Shown here: piece by piece, positions 31,410 through 39,558 of the stretch
How positions within the stretch are numbered: position 1 is the first letter of the stretch
Layout: every line of letters starts with the position of its first letter
The notes under the pieces: generated by a model
Told to the model about the DNA's origin: nothing
The model's input: only the letters and a program-made list of their open reading frames with translations
Database searches by the model: none
Position numbers and translations under genes: made by a program
Assembly: GCA_004555705.1 (NCBI GenBank)
Contig: SFHI01000042.1
Span: forward strand, 1 to 47,011
Origin: Clostridiales bacterium
Lineage (GTDB): Bacteria; Bacillota; Clostridia; Oscillospirales; Oscillospiraceae
Length of the DNA: 47,011 nucleotides
Direction: 5' to 3'

Positions 31410-31609
31410 AAATTGGTGTTTGTCGCTCTAAAAAAGAACCGTCATTGCGAACCAGCGCGCACGCTGGTGTGGCAATCCCCCAACAATTCAGGACGGTTCG
31501 TTAGGGCGTTTGTCCGTTTTTTGTACATTTCCCCTCTATCCGGGGGATTGCCACGCCACTCAAGCGCACTGGCTCGCAATGACAGCATTTCTTGGACAAA
31601 CACCAATTT
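31410..31609. repeat. Type A terminal-motif repeat (A11)
   Basis: Ends AAATTGGTGTTT (31410-31421) and AAACACCAATTT (31598-31609). Left hairpin CCAGCG-CGCA-CGCTGG; the right hairpin is decayed (CCACTCAAGCGCACTGG). The left centre CCCCCAACAATTCAGGACGG is shared with repeat A1, while the right centre is the common CATTTCCCCTCTATCC version, so the copy looks recombinant. Confidence 0.92.
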
Positions 31610-31694
31610 GGCGGGTGACGAGGAGATCCGAAAAGCACATTTTCTGTCACATTTTCCCTTTTCATCCGTTTTTATAGCAGAAGGAGGTGGAACC

Positions 31695-32189
31695 ATGGAC
31701 GCGGAGCTTCTGGAGCGGCTCTACCGGGAGCACTCCCAGGCGGCAATTCTCTACTGCACTGCCCTCTCCGGCGACGAGGAGCTGGCCCAGGATCTGACGG
31801 CGGACGCCTTCGTGAAGGCCTACCTCACCCTTCCGGAGAACGTGCCCTCCTTCCGCTACTGGCTGCTGCGGGTATGCCGGAACCTCTGGATCGACCATCT
31901 CCGGAAACACCGCCGGGAGGTCAGAAATCTGCCTGTGGAGCGCCTTGCCACCGGCGTCACCCCGGAATCGCGCCTTCTGCGAAACGAGCGCAGCCGCTGC
32001 CTGTGGAACGCCATTGCCTCCCTCCCCCCGCCGGACCGGGAGCTGGTGACGCTTCACTACTTTTCCGGCGTTCCCCTGGAGGAAGCCGCCGGGCTGCTGG
32101 GCATCAGCTACTCCGCCGCCCGCCAACGCATGGTGCGGCTGCGGCGCACACTCAGACAACGAATGGAGGAACAGGGCTATGACTTTTAA
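31695..32189 (+). CDS. ECF-type RNA polymerase sigma factor
   Basis: A 164-residue sigma-70 family protein of the extracytoplasmic-function type. Region 2 (about 5-72) includes DLTADAFVKAYLTL and the SFRYWLLRVCRNLWIDHLRK segment that melts and reads the -10; region 4 (about 103-157) has LPPPDRELVTLHYFSGVPLEEAAGLLGISYSAARQRMVRLR, an HTH reading the -35. AAGGAGGTGG lies just before ATG. The next gene overlaps its end by 11 nt and encodes a single-pass membrane protein, the usual anti-sigma arrangement. The target promoters and signal are unknown. Confidence 0.92.
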   Translation: MDAELLERLYREHSQAAILYCTALSGDEELAQDLTADAFVKAYLTLPENVPSFRYWLLRVCRNLWIDHLRKHRREVRNLPVERLATGVTPESRLLRNERSRCLWNAIASLPPPDRELVTLHYFSGVPLEEAAGLLGISYSAARQRMVRLRRTLRQRMEEQGYDF

Positions 32190-33333
32190 AACCGCCATGG
32201 AGCATTACCGCGCCGGAACCGCCTCCCCGGAGGAGCGCCGGATGGTGGAAGCGGAGCTGGATAAATTCCGGCAGATTTCTGAATACTTAGATTCTTCCTG
32301 GCAGGAATCTGCCCCGCCGAGGGAACCCAGCCGCCGGGAATTGAAACGTCTGCGCCGGAATCTTCGCAGGAGGAACGCGGTTTTGGTGCTGACAAGCCTT
32401 GTCCTCGCCGCCGCGCTGCTGTTCGGAGTTTTCCGCTATGCCATCCCCTGCCTGGAAACAAGCCTCTATTGGGACCCCAATACCGTCAGCTACGGCACCC
32501 GGCTTGATACGGACCTGGGGCTGACCCTTTATGCCTACGGCGAGCTTTTCTGTCCCAATATGTGCGTGGAAAGCGTCACCGCCACCCACACCGGCTTCGC
32601 CTCCTATTCCATCTTGGCAGAATCTTTCTCCTTCCCCCGAGGGGAGCGGCGATACGGCTATGCTTCGCTGGAGAAAGGAAAGCTCACCTTCCAGGAGGGC
32701 TTCTGGGAGGAGCTGTCCCAGGTCTGCGTAGGGAACAAGCGCCCGAAAACCAACGAATGGGATGTGGAGCTCCTGTCCCAGCTTCCCGAATACTACCAGG
32801 TGGGGGCCTTCGTCACCTTCCGGGAGGACCTGACCATGGCGCAGGCCCTGGATTTCCGGGAAAGCCTGTCCCAGGAATTGGAATTGTCCTCCGTCGCCGG
32901 CTTTCCCGCCTGCCATTGGTTTGCCATCCGCCATCAGGAGCAGGCCTTCACCCTTCCCTGCGGCATCTCCACCGGCAGCATCAGCGGGCGGTTCCCTGAG
33001 ATGAATGGGTTCTACCCCTGTTTTGACGTGGACGAAGCCTGCAGGGCCCTGGAGGAGGCCACCGGCTCCCGGCCCGACCAGGCTTCCGTCTACGAGGAGC
33101 ATTTCAAATCCGTCCTCCGCTTTCTGAATGACCGGCAGCAAGCGGGCCGGGGTATTCAGGTTCCTGATTCCCCGAACTATTACTCCGATGCCCTGGCCTA
33201 TGTGGAGGAGCACGGCGTGAACGTCTACGGCTGCTACATCACCGCGTCACCCCAGTTTTTCCTGAGACTCATCCAGCAGGAGAATATCCAGTACATCTCC
33301 CTCTATGACGCCTGGCTCACCCTGTACAACTGA
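32179..33333 (+). CDS. Putative membrane anti-sigma factor
   Basis: A 384-residue protein. Residues 1-65 are a helical, charged cytoplasmic part that could bind the sigma factor; no HxxxCxxC zinc site is present. One membrane helix lies at about 66-88 (AVLVLTSLVLAAALLFGVF). The 290-residue ectodomain resembles the sigma factor regulator C-terminal family of Firmicutes (TLYAYGELFCPN, QVGAFVTFREDLTMAQALDF, IQYISLYDAWLTLYN); several Cys (for example in FCPNMCVE) could form disulfides. Its ATG overlaps the sigma gene by 11 nt, so the two are translationally coupled. The large ectodomain suggests it senses an envelope signal. Family assignment is by pattern memory. Confidence 0.83.
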   Translation: MTFKTAMEHYRAGTASPEERRMVEAELDKFRQISEYLDSSWQESAPPREPSRRELKRLRRNLRRRNAVLVLTSLVLAAALLFGVFRYAIPCLETSLYWDPNTVSYGTRLDTDLGLTLYAYGELFCPNMCVESVTATHTGFASYSILAESFSFPRGERRYGYASLEKGKLTFQEGFWEELSQVCVGNKRPKTNEWDVELLSQLPEYYQVGAFVTFREDLTMAQALDFRESLSQELELSSVAGFPACHWFAIRHQEQAFTLPCGISTGSISGRFPEMNGFYPCFDVDEACRALEEATGSRPDQASVYEEHFKSVLRFLNDRQQAGRGIQVPDSPNYYSDALAYVEEHGVNVYGCYITASPQFFLRLIQQENIQYISLYDAWLTLYN

Positions 33334-33393
33334 CCCCTCACCCCGCAATCCGCCACCCCAGCACAGGCTGCCGGCTACGGTAAGCTGAAAGAA

Positions 33394-33524
33394 AAATTGT
33401 TGTTTGTCGCTTCGCTCCAGTGGACAGTTGACAGTGGAAAGTGGACAGTTGTGGTATCCCCTTCGGGGATGGAATTGAAATAATGATGTCGGAAAACATA
33501 GCATTCTATCTCAAACAACAATTT
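33394..33524. repeat. Type B repeat, half-length (B3)
   Basis: Ends AAATTGTTGTTT (33394-33405) and AAACAACAATTT (33513-33524), T allele at both ends. The interior keeps one arm (AGTGGACAGTTGACAGTGG, hairpin CCCC-TTC-GGGG) and then ATGTCGGAAAACATAGC; the second arm is missing. It shows that a one-hairpin version with both ends can persist. Confidence 0.9.
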
Positions 33525-33567
33525 ATCGTCCACTTTCTTCCCCGCATGATATATCCGCGGACGCAAA

Positions 33568-33591
33568 AGGACGGAGGTTTTCCTCCGTCCT
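33568..33591 (-). terminator. Terminator of clpB
   Basis: On the minus strand stem AGGACGGAGG / CCTCCGTCCT, loop AAAA, followed by TTTTGC, 9 nt after the stop. Confidence 0.92.
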
Positions 33592-33600
33592 GTTTCAATT

Positions 33601-36142
33601 TTACCGCATGGTCAGCTCGCCGTTTTCCGCGTCCACGGTGACAGTCTGGCCGGGGGTAATGTCGCCCCGCAAAATCCGCTTGCTCAGCATGGTTTCCACG
33701 GTGTGCTGGACATACCGCCGCAGAGGGCGGGCGCCGTACTGGGGATCGTAGGACGCGTCCACAATGGCGTCCTTGGCTGCCTGGGTCAGCTCCAGCCGAA
33801 TCTGCTGCTCTTCCAAACGCCCATTCAGCTTGTCGATCTGCAGGTCGATGATCTTGGTCACGTTTTCGCGGGTCAGGGGCTTGTAGAACACGATCTCGTC
33901 CAGGCGGTTCAGGAACTCCGGACGGAAGGACCGCCGCAGCAGGGCTTCCACCTGCTCCCTGGCGCTGTCCTCGATGGTGCCATCGGGGTTGATGCCGCTT
34001 AGCAGATACTCGGAGCCCAGGTTGGAGGTCAGGATCAGAATGGTGTTCTTGAAGTCCACAGTTCTGCCCTGGGAATCGGTGATCCGCCCGTCGTCCAGCA
34101 CCTGCAGCAGCACATTGAACACGTCGGGATGAGCCTTCTCCACCTCGTCAAACAGCACCACGCTGTAGGGCTTCCGGCGAACGGCCTCCGTCAGCTGGCC
34201 GCCCTCCTCATAGCCCACATATCCGGGAGGCGCTCCGATCAGGCGGGACACGGAGAATTTCTCCATGTACTCGGACATATCGATCCGCACCAGATTGTTC
34301 TCGTCGTCAAAGAGGGCCTGGGCCAGGGTCTTGGCCAGCTCCGTCTTGCCCACGCCGGTGGGGCCCAGGAACAGGAAGGAGCCGATGGGCCGTCCGGGGT
34401 CCTGAATCCCCGCCCGGCTGCGCTGGATGGCCTCGGTGACGGCCTGGACGGCCTCGTCCTGGCCCACCACCCGCTTGTGGAGGGTGTCAGCCAGGTTCAG
34501 CAGCTTCTCCCGCTCTCCCTGGACCAGCCGGGATACGGGAATTCCGGTCCAGCGCTCCACGATCCTGGCGATTTCCTCCTCCGTCACCCGGTCCCGGAGG
34601 ATGTTGCCCTCCTTATTGCCCTGGGCACGGCGCTCCTCCTCTTCTAGCTGCTTCTGAGCCTGGGGAAGACGGCCGTATTTCAGCTCCGCGGCCTTTTCCA
34701 GATCATAATTCCGCTCCGCGGCCTCAATCTGGCGGTTCAGGTCCTCGATCTGCTCCCGCAGCTGCTGCACCCGGCCGATGGCGTTCTTTTCGTTTTCCCA
34801 CTGGGCCTTCATGGCGTTGAAGCGGTCCCGCTCCTCCGCCAGCTCCTTCTGCAGCTCTGCCAGACGGCCCTGGGACAGGGGGTCCTCCTCCTTCTTCAGA
34901 GCGGCCTCCTGAATCTCCATCTGGATGATCTTCCGGGACACCGCGTCCAGCTCCGTGGGCATGGAGTCCATCTCCGTGCGAATCTGGGCGCATGCCTCGT
35001 CCACCAGGTCGATGGCCTTGTCCGGGAGAAAGCGGTCGGTGATATACCGGTGGGAGAGGGTGGCGGCGGAGATCAGGGCACTGTCCGCAATTTTCACACC
35101 GTGGAACACCTCGTAGCGCTCCTTCAGGCCCCTTAAGATGGCAATGGTGTCCTCCACCGTGGGCTCATCCACCTGTACCGGCTGGAACCGGCGCTCCAGG
35201 GCCGCGTCCTTCTCGATATACTGGCGGTACTCGTCCAGGGTGGTGGCGCCGATGCAGTGCAGCTCGGGTTTTGCCCGCGCCCACAATGGTGTGCAGCTCA
35301 TCGATGAACAGGATAATCCGCCCCTGGGATTCCTTCACCTCGTTCAGCACGGCTTTCAGCCGCTCCTCAAACTCGCCCCGGTACTTGGCTCCCGCGATCA
35401 GCGCGCCCATGTCCAGGGAGAAAATGGTCTTGTCCTGGAGGGACTTGGGCACATCCTTCTTCACGATTCGCTGGGCCAGGCCCTCGGCGATGGCGGTTTT
35501 GCCCACGCCGGGCTCGCCGATGAGCACCGGGTTATTCTTGGTCTTGCGGGACAGAATCCGCACCACATTCCGGATTTCTTCATCCCGGCCGATGACCGGG
35601 TCCATTTTCTGCTCCCGGGCCCGCTTGACCAGGTCCGTTCCGTACTTTTCCAACGCCTCATAGGTGCCCTCGGGATTGTCGGTGGTCACCCGCTGGCTGC
35701 CCCGCACCGCCTGGAGGGCCTTGAGAACCTCCTCCTTAGTGATCCGGTAGGTCTGGAACAGCTCCTTCACGCCGCCCCGGGCTGTCTCCAGCAGGCCCAG
35801 CAGCAGATGCTCCTGGGACACGAAGCTATCCTTCATCTCCCCGGCAATCCGCTCGGATGCGGTGAAGGCCGCGTCCACATCCCGGGAGATATAGAATTTG
35901 TCCGCCTCCCGGCTGGTCTGCACGGAGGGGAGCTTCCGAAGCTCGGCGGTGGCCGCGCCCTCCAGGCTCTCCACCGTCACATCCATTTTCCGCAGCAGCT
36001 GGGGAGCCAGAGCCCCCTCCACCTGCAGTAAGGCCAGCAGCAGGTGGATCTGCTCCATCTGCTGATTGCTGTGATCCATGGCAATGGACCGGGCCTTCTG
36101 GACAGCTTCCAGAGATTTCTGGGTATAGTTATCAAATTGCAT
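33601..36142 (-). pseudogene. clpB: clpB disaggregase, disrupted by an internal deletion and frameshift
   Basis: Both halves of ClpB are present in two frames. The N-terminal part (residues 1-291, 36142 to about 35270) has the Clp_N repeats, GEPGVGKT (209-216) and Walker B ILFIDELHTIVGAGK. The rest resumes in another frame near 35268 at ELHCIGATTLDEYRQY and runs to the stop with the coiled-coil M-domain, the second Walker A GPTGVGKT, and SRLIGAPPGYVG. About 17 residues between GAGK and ELHC (the GAMDAGNMLKP pore-loop-2 region) and the frame are lost, about 50 bp. Intact ClpB works with DnaK to rescue aggregates. Here a truncated protein of about 330 residues is expected. All other parts look functional, so the event is recent or an assembly artefact. 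Confidence 0.9.
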
Positions 36143-36161
36143 AGCAATCCATCCTTTCGCT

Positions 36162-36188
36162 TTAGCACTCTCATGCCAAGAGTGCTAA
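36162..36188 (-). promoter_or_regulatory. CIRCE operator (HrcA site) of clpB
   Basis: TTAGCACTC, 9-nt spacer, GAGTGCTAA, perfect match, between the promoter and the start codon (20 nt away). It places clpB in the HrcA regulon together with groESL. Confidence 0.96.
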
Positions 36189-36201
36189 TTCTTTTGTCTT
36201 A

Positions 36202-36229
36202 ACTATACTTCATTTTTCCAAAAAGTCAA
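36202..36229 (-). promoter_or_regulatory. Sigma-A promoter of clpB
   Basis: On the minus strand TTGACT (36224-36229), 16-bp spacer, TATAGT (36202-36207), just upstream of CIRCE. Confidence 0.88.
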
Positions 36230-36354
36230 GGGTGCCATTCCATTTGCTACAAAAAGTTCACAACTATGCAATCTATACAAAATAGAGCCTCTTGTTTCTC
36301 CTTGCTTAATACTTATTTAATAAAACCCACCTTATTTTATTAACACCTTCCGGG

Positions 36355-36456
36355 TATAATATAGTTGTAACAAATGATTCTATTCTTTTTCATTTTCTTA
36401 CCTCTCTTTTTCTCTGAGAAATCCCCGGTACGGTCTGGTCAACCGAACCGGGGATT
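36355..36456 (+). other. Possible orphan transcript: -10 box and terminator-like stem, no ORF
   Basis: In the AT-rich gap upstream of clpB a TATAAT (36355-36360; weak -35 TTATTT at 36332) is followed 60 bp later by the stem AATCCCCGGT (36420-36429) / ACCGGGGATT (36447-36456). The sequence between is pyrimidine-rich with no reading frame. It could encode a short RNA; the tail after the stem is not T-rich, so this is weak. Confidence 0.35.
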
Positions 36457-36515
36457 CTTCATGTCTCCCGCCGCGACGTTCATGGAAAGCAGCTCAGTAA
36501 TCTCGGCAGAAAGAC

Positions 36516-36704
36516 AAATTGGGAGTTTGTAGATTTGTTTTGGAAATGGTGGAATAGCACTGTAGGGGAGCCATTCATGGCTCCCGGCGGTGAAATGTAC
36601 CGATTATAGGAATGTTTCGGCGAAGACGTACTGCGTCACGGGAGCCATGAATGGCTCCCCTACAGTAAGAACGCAGTGTGTTCGAAATCGTCAAACACTA
36701 ATTT
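36516..36704. repeat. Type D terminal-motif repeat, full length (D2)
   Basis: Ends AAATTGGGAGTTT (36516-36528) and AAACACTAATTT (36693-36704). Hairpins GGGAGCCAT-TC-ATGGCTCCC and GGGAGCCAT-GA-ATGGCTCCC with flanking CTGTAGG / CCTACAG, so the two arms are nearly perfect inverted copies. Confidence 0.92.
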
Positions 36705-36767
36705 GTCTGTCCGATGCCCAAAATGTTTTCCGTTATTCTTTATCCCTCCTTATTTCTCAAAAGATTT

Positions 36768-36792
36768 GGGCCGCCGGAAATTCCGGCGGCCC
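36768..36792 (-). terminator. Terminator of the opp operon
   Basis: On the minus strand stem GGGCCGCCGG / CCGGCGGCCC, loop of 5, followed by AAATCTTTTG, just after the last small ORF. Confidence 0.85.
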
Positions 36793-36798
36793 GAGGGG

Positions 36799-37020
36799 TT
36801 ATAGAAAGAATACAAACGAACAAATTGCCAGCAGCACCAGCAGGCACACCGGGAGGATGATCCCCATACCCAGCAGGATCATCAGAGGCAGGTCGCCCTT
36901 TTCCAGCGGAAGCTCCTGGTTTTGCTCCTTCAGCTCCTCCGGAGTGGGGAGCTCCTCGGCATCCTTGTTTTTGCCCCGAAGCCACTTCTGGGCCCGGTCA
37001 AGCTTCTTCTGGAAGAACAT
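36799..37020 (-). CDS. Small membrane protein at the end of the opp operon
   Basis: A 73-residue protein: a charged N-terminal half (KKLDRAQKWLRGKNKDAEEL, then Glu/Gln-rich) and one C-terminal membrane helix (about 44-72). It starts 2 nt after the oppF stop and lies before the operon terminator, so it is co-transcribed with the transporter. The family is unknown to me. A tail-anchored small subunit or accessory of the Opp complex is possible (inference). The N-terminus is expected in the cytoplasm, where it could contact the ATPases. Confidence 0.75.
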   Translation of the reverse strand: MFFQKKLDRAQKWLRGKNKDAEELPTPEELKEQNQELPLEKGDLPLMILLGMGIILPVCLLVLLAICSFVFFL

Positions 37021-37022
37021 GG

Positions 37023-38564
37023 TTATTCACCCTGCTCCAGGATGTGGTGACAGGCCACAAAGTGGTTGGGACGGACTTCCTCAAACTCCGGCTGCACCTG
37101 GGTACAGATTTCCGTGCAGTATTTGCAGCGGGTGTGGAACTTGCAGCCCTTGGGGGGATTGACAGGGCTGGGAATATCGCCCTGAAGAATCTCAGGATTC
37201 CGGTTGACATCCTCGTCGGTGGTGGGGATGGCGTTCAGCAGGGCCTCGGTGTAGGGATGCAGCGGATGGGCGAAGATGTCGTCCGAAGGCGCGATTTCCA
37301 CCATGTTGCCCAGGTACATGACGCCGATCCGGTCGGAGATGTACTTCACCACGGACAGGTCATGGGTGATGAACAGGTAGGTCAGATTCTTCTTCTCCTT
37401 CAGGTCCTGGAGAAGGTTGATAATCTGGGCCTGAATGGACACGTCCAGTGCGGAAACCGCCTCGTCGCAGACTACAAACTTCGGCTGCACCGCCAGGGAA
37501 CGGGCAATGCCGATTCTCTGCCGCTGGCCGCCGGAGAACTGGTGGGGATACCGGTGGATGAAGTAGGGGGCAAGGCCGCAGTCCTCCATGACCTTGATGA
37601 CACCCTCCTGCATCCGCTCGTCATTCTTGCGGTAATACTTATGGGCAACCATTCCCTCGCCCACAATCTGTCCCACGGTCATACGGGGGTTCAGAGAGGA
37701 GTAGGGATCCTGGAAAATCAGCTGCAAATCGCTGCGCAGCTTGCGCATCTCGTTGTAGCTCAGACGGGCCAGGTCGATGCCCTCACTGTGATCCGCCTCG
37801 AACACGTCATAGTCGGGCTGGTTTCGGCACTCCTCCCGCAGCGCGGCAATTTTCTTGCCGCCCTCGGCAAGACGCTCCCGGATGGCGGCAATCTCCTTAT
37901 CCATCGCATCCATCTTGGCGTGGGCAGCCTCCGCTTTCGCGGAAAGCTTCTGGGTGGGATTTCCTGTCTCCTTGGCCTTGTTCAGCTGGAAGTCAGCATC
38001 CGCCACGTCCAGATCCAGTTCCGTCCGCTTCTCCAGCGCGGCACTCAGTTCCTGGGAGATCTTGTACTGCTCGCAGAATACGGCTTCCACCTTGGAGAGC
38101 TCCGGGTGGGCAAACAGACCGCCGATCAGGGTGGTCACGTCCAGGACGGCATCCTTGGCTTCCTTGCGCAGGTGAACCATTTCCGCGTGCTTCTGATACT
38201 GCTCCTTCTCCGGGAGCTTGTCATACTCTGCCCGGAAGTGCTCATACTTTGCCTTCTTCTCCAGCATCTGGGCATGGCGCTTGGTCAGGCTGCGGAAGGT
38301 GTCGTGGGCATACTTGGGAGCCAGCTCATCGATGGTGCGGCCAAAATACATGGTACGGCCATCGGTCTGCTTGTACAGCTGCAGGATGGAGCGGCCCAGG
38401 GTGGACTTGCCGCAGCCGGACTCGCCCACCAGACCCAGGGTTTCGCCCTCGTAGATGTCCAGGCTGATGCCGTCGTTGGCCCGGACGAACCGGCCCTTTC
38501 CCACGGGAAAATACTGCTTGAGGTTCTGAATCTGCAGCAGCAGCTTCTTCTCATTATTTTGCAT
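37023..38564 (-). CDS. oppF: OppF-type ATPase with a long helical insertion
   Basis: A 513-residue ABC ATPase of the oligopeptide transporter class; ordinary OppF has about 320-340 residues. Walker A GESGCGKST is at 47-55, the Q-loop FQDP at 284-287, signature FSGGQ at 343-347, Walker B FVVCDEAVSALD at 363-374 and the H-loop His at 401. The C-terminal oligopeptide-transporter domain has the cysteine cluster CKFHTRCKYCTEIC (474-487) and C505, the kind of motif proposed to bind an Fe-S cluster. Oddity: about 180 residues (roughly 82-262) rich in Glu/Lys/Ala/Leu, predicted coiled coil, sit between Walker A and the Q-loop. The rest is intact, so ATPase activity is expected. ATG overlaps oppD by 11 nt. 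Confidence 0.9.
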   Translation of the reverse strand: MQNNEKKLLLQIQNLKQYFPVGKGRFVRANDGISLDIYEGETLGLVGESGCGKSTLGRSILQLYKQTDGRTMYFGRTIDELAPKYAHDTFRSLTKRHAQMLEKKAKYEHFRAEYDKLPEKEQYQKHAEMVHLRKEAKDAVLDVTTLIGGLFAHPELSKVEAVFCEQYKISQELSAALEKRTELDLDVADADFQLNKAKETGNPTQKLSAKAEAAHAKMDAMDKEIAAIRERLAEGGKKIAALREECRNQPDYDVFEADHSEGIDLARLSYNEMRKLRSDLQLIFQDPYSSLNPRMTVGQIVGEGMVAHKYYRKNDERMQEGVIKVMEDCGLAPYFIHRYPHQFSGGQRQRIGIARSLAVQPKFVVCDEAVSALDVSIQAQIINLLQDLKEKKNLTYLFITHDLSVVKYISDRIGVMYLGNMVEIAPSDDIFAHPLHPYTEALLNAIPTTDEDVNRNPEILQGDIPSPVNPPKGCKFHTRCKYCTEICTQVQPEFEEVRPNHFVACHHILEQGE

Positions 38565-39558
38565 GGCGGGCCTCCTTCTCCGGATAGAAGCACCGGATCT
38601 CCTGATCCTCGCCCACCTTCACAAGGGACGGGGCCTCGTCGATGCATCTCTGGGTGCAGTACTTGCAGCGGGGCGCGAATTTGCAGCCCTTGGGCAGGTT
38701 CAGCGGATGGGGCACCGCGCCGGGAATGGCGTCCAGCCGGGCGGAGGTGGTGTCCAGCCGGGGCACGGAGCCCAGCAGTCCCTCGGTGTAGGGATGGGAG
38801 AACTTTACATTCTTGGCAAACAGGGTCTTGGCGGGAACCCGCTCCACAACCTCGCCGCAGTACATGACCACAACATCATCCGCCATCTGGTTGATGACGC
38901 CCAGGTCATGGGTGATGAACATGATGGCCGTGCCATGCTCCTGCTTCAGGGTGTTCATCAGGTGCAGAATCTGGGCCTGAATGGTCACGTCCAGGGCGGT
39001 GGTGGGCTCATCGGCAATCAGCAGCTTGGGCTCGCAGGCCAGGGCCATGGCGATCATAACACGCTGGCGCATACCGCCGGAGAGCTGGTGTGGGTACTGC
39101 TTCAGCACCACCTCAGGGTTGGGAATCTTCACATCGGCCAGCATCTTCAGGGCGGCCTTGGAAGCTTCCTTCTTGCTCATACCCCGGTGAATCCGGAAGG
39201 GCTCACTCAGCTGCCGCTTCACGGAGAAAACCGGGTTCAGGCTGGTCATGGGCTCCTGGAAGATCACGGAAATCTTGTTTCCGCGGATGTGGTACATCTC
39301 CTGGGTGCTGATTTTGGAAAGATCCTGGCCGTCAAAGGTGACGGTGCCGTCGGCAATGTAGCCGTTGGCATCCAGAAGCCGAAGCACACTCATGGCGGAT
39401 ACACTCTTGCCGGAGCCAGACTCGCCCACAATGCCCAGGGTCTTGCCGGGCATAATGGAATAGGAAACGTCGTTTACGGCCTTCACCGTGCCGTTTCTGG
39501 TCTTGAAGAAAGTCTTGAGGTTCTTGATCTCAAGCAAAGGTCTGGTGTTTTCAGCCAT
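38554..39558 (-). CDS. oppD: OppD-type oligopeptide transporter ATPase
   Basis: A 334-residue ATPase of normal length. Walker A GESGSGKS (45-52), Q-loop FQEPMTSLNP, signature LSGGMRQR, Walker B LLIADEPTTALD, H-loop ITHDLGV. The C-terminal oligopeptide domain includes LPKGCKFAPRCKYCTQRC. With OppF it forms the cytoplasmic ATPase pair that powers peptide import. The start ATG overlaps the oppC stop by 1 nt (TAATG), and the stop overlaps oppF. Unlike OppF it has no insertion. Confidence 0.95.
   Translation of the reverse strand: MAENTRPLLEIKNLKTFFKTRNGTVKAVNDVSYSIMPGKTLGIVGESGSGKSVSAMSVLRLLDANGYIADGTVTFDGQDLSKISTQEMYHIRGNKISVIFQEPMTSLNPVFSVKRQLSEPFRIHRGMSKKEASKAALKMLADVKIPNPEVVLKQYPHQLSGGMRQRVMIAMALACEPKLLIADEPTTALDVTIQAQILHLMNTLKQEHGTAIMFITHDLGVINQMADDVVVMYCGEVVERVPAKTLFAKNVKFSHPYTEGLLGSVPRLDTTSARLDAIPGAVPHPLNLPKGCKFAPRCKYCTQRCIDEAPSLVKVGEDQEIRCFYPEKEARHAK

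Noticed and set aside
381..31609. Type A repeats read as small ORFs containing SLRTSAHTGVAIPR-like peptides
   Set aside because: The same peptide appears in many frames because the repeat itself happens to be open; no ribosome binding sites and always within the inverted repeats.
36143..36798. Phage or IS remnant in the AT-rich gap
   Set aside because: No coding remnant or known IS ends; the region is explained by the clpB promoter/CIRCE, repeat D2 and a lone stem.
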